64,000 bases of DNA from Shimia sp. SK013 (lineage in GTDB: Bacteria > Pseudomonadota > Alphaproteobacteria > Rhodobacterales > Rhodobacteraceae): positions 146,586 to 210,585 of the forward strand of contig NZ_LAJH01000014.1 of NCBI RefSeq assembly GCF_001292625.1. The letters are read 5' to 3'. Positions 63,894-64,000 of this stretch are shown one piece after another (within the stretch, counting starts at the first letter, position 1; every line of letters begins with the position of its first letter). Position numbers and translations under genes: made by a program. A model generated the notes under the pieces. It did not search any database and had not been told where the DNA came from. It saw only the letters and a list, made by a program, of their open reading frames with translations.

Positions 63894-64000
63894 GTTGCCG
63901 AAAAGCCAACCTGCCATTTTCACACAGGGTTAGGCCATCCTTAGTTTTTCATAAAGAGACAGCAGATGCGTCGGCCTCAGCCTTTGGGGGAGGGAGGGAG

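Noticed and set aside
63966..64000. Start of a new gene at the right edge (ATG 63966)
   Set aside because: Only 35 bases are visible, with a weak ribosome site and low-complexity G-rich sequence.
1..64000. CRISPR array, prophage, insertion sequence, tRNA or rRNA genes
   Set aside because: None seen on reading either strand. Gene density and functions are chromosomal housekeeping and metabolism, apart from the solute cassette.

Overview
This 64 kb window comes from the chromosome of an alphaproteobacterium. It is most likely a marine Rhodobacteraceae (Roseobacter group). The signs are a complete ccoNOQP-ccoGHIS cbb3-oxidase locus next to fnrL and hemN, pheA divergent from a membrane-anchored cytochrome c, the gene set extensin-like/tyrA/hisC, a Hint-domain protein, and an interrupted GC-rich intergenic repeat of a kind I associate with this family. 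There are no tRNA or rRNA genes, CRISPR arrays, insertion sequences or phage genes. One structural RNA is present, the SRP RNA at about 58.6 kb.

Layout. 1-8.2 kb: a MotA/TolQ-type plus MotB-type stator pair (the second cut by the window edge), ChaC, a DUF2125 protein, a translationally coupled hisC-tyrA-extensin operon, and rpsD with a visible promoter and terminator. 8.6-16.3 kb: an accessory sugar or compatible-solute cassette. It holds a LacI regulator with a 16-bp palindromic operator, a binding protein, two unusual permeases, a GH63/mannosylglycerate-hydrolase-like enzyme, an ATPase, and the decayed remnant of a D-lyxose-isomerase-like gene. 16.5-25.1 kb: envelope proteins (Hint domain, LpxR-like, Arg/Pro-repeat peptidoglycan-binding protein, DUF2092). 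These are followed by a two-component module: a LuxR-type response regulator, a cysteine-free sulfite-oxidase-fold periplasmic protein, and a hybrid histidine kinase. 25.1-31.4 kb: a LysR regulator divergent from a full beta-oxidation-like operon (thiolase, two MaoC proteins, acyl-CoA dehydrogenase, SDR, CaiB/BaiF CoA-transferase).

31.5-40 kb: haem genes hemE, hemC and hemF, an SDR, an RsmC-like methyltransferase, clpS, a HAD phosphatase and a D,D-carboxypeptidase. 40.1-52.6 kb: the micro-oxic respiration block (ccoSIHG, an AraC regulator, ccoPQON, a universal stress protein, fnrL, hemN). Five FNR-type boxes lie between 32.6 and 51.2 kb and tie haem synthesis, oxidase, oxidase assembly, the AraC regulator and FnrL into one probable oxygen-responsive regulon. 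52.6-58.4 kb: the yejABEF peptide importer. 58.6-64 kb: SRP RNA, a cyclic-nucleotide phosphodiesterase-like protein with no signal peptide, nudC, an SRPBCC protein, pheA, and a membrane-anchored cytochrome c that could feed electrons to the cbb3 oxidase.

The most interesting parts are the solute cassette (8.6-16.3 kb), the kinase/response-regulator module with a cofactor-less sulfite-oxidase-fold partner (21-25 kb), and the FnrL regulon, including an isolated AraC gene with its own box and a hemN start that looks leaderless. All functions are inferred from reading the sequence. No database search was run.
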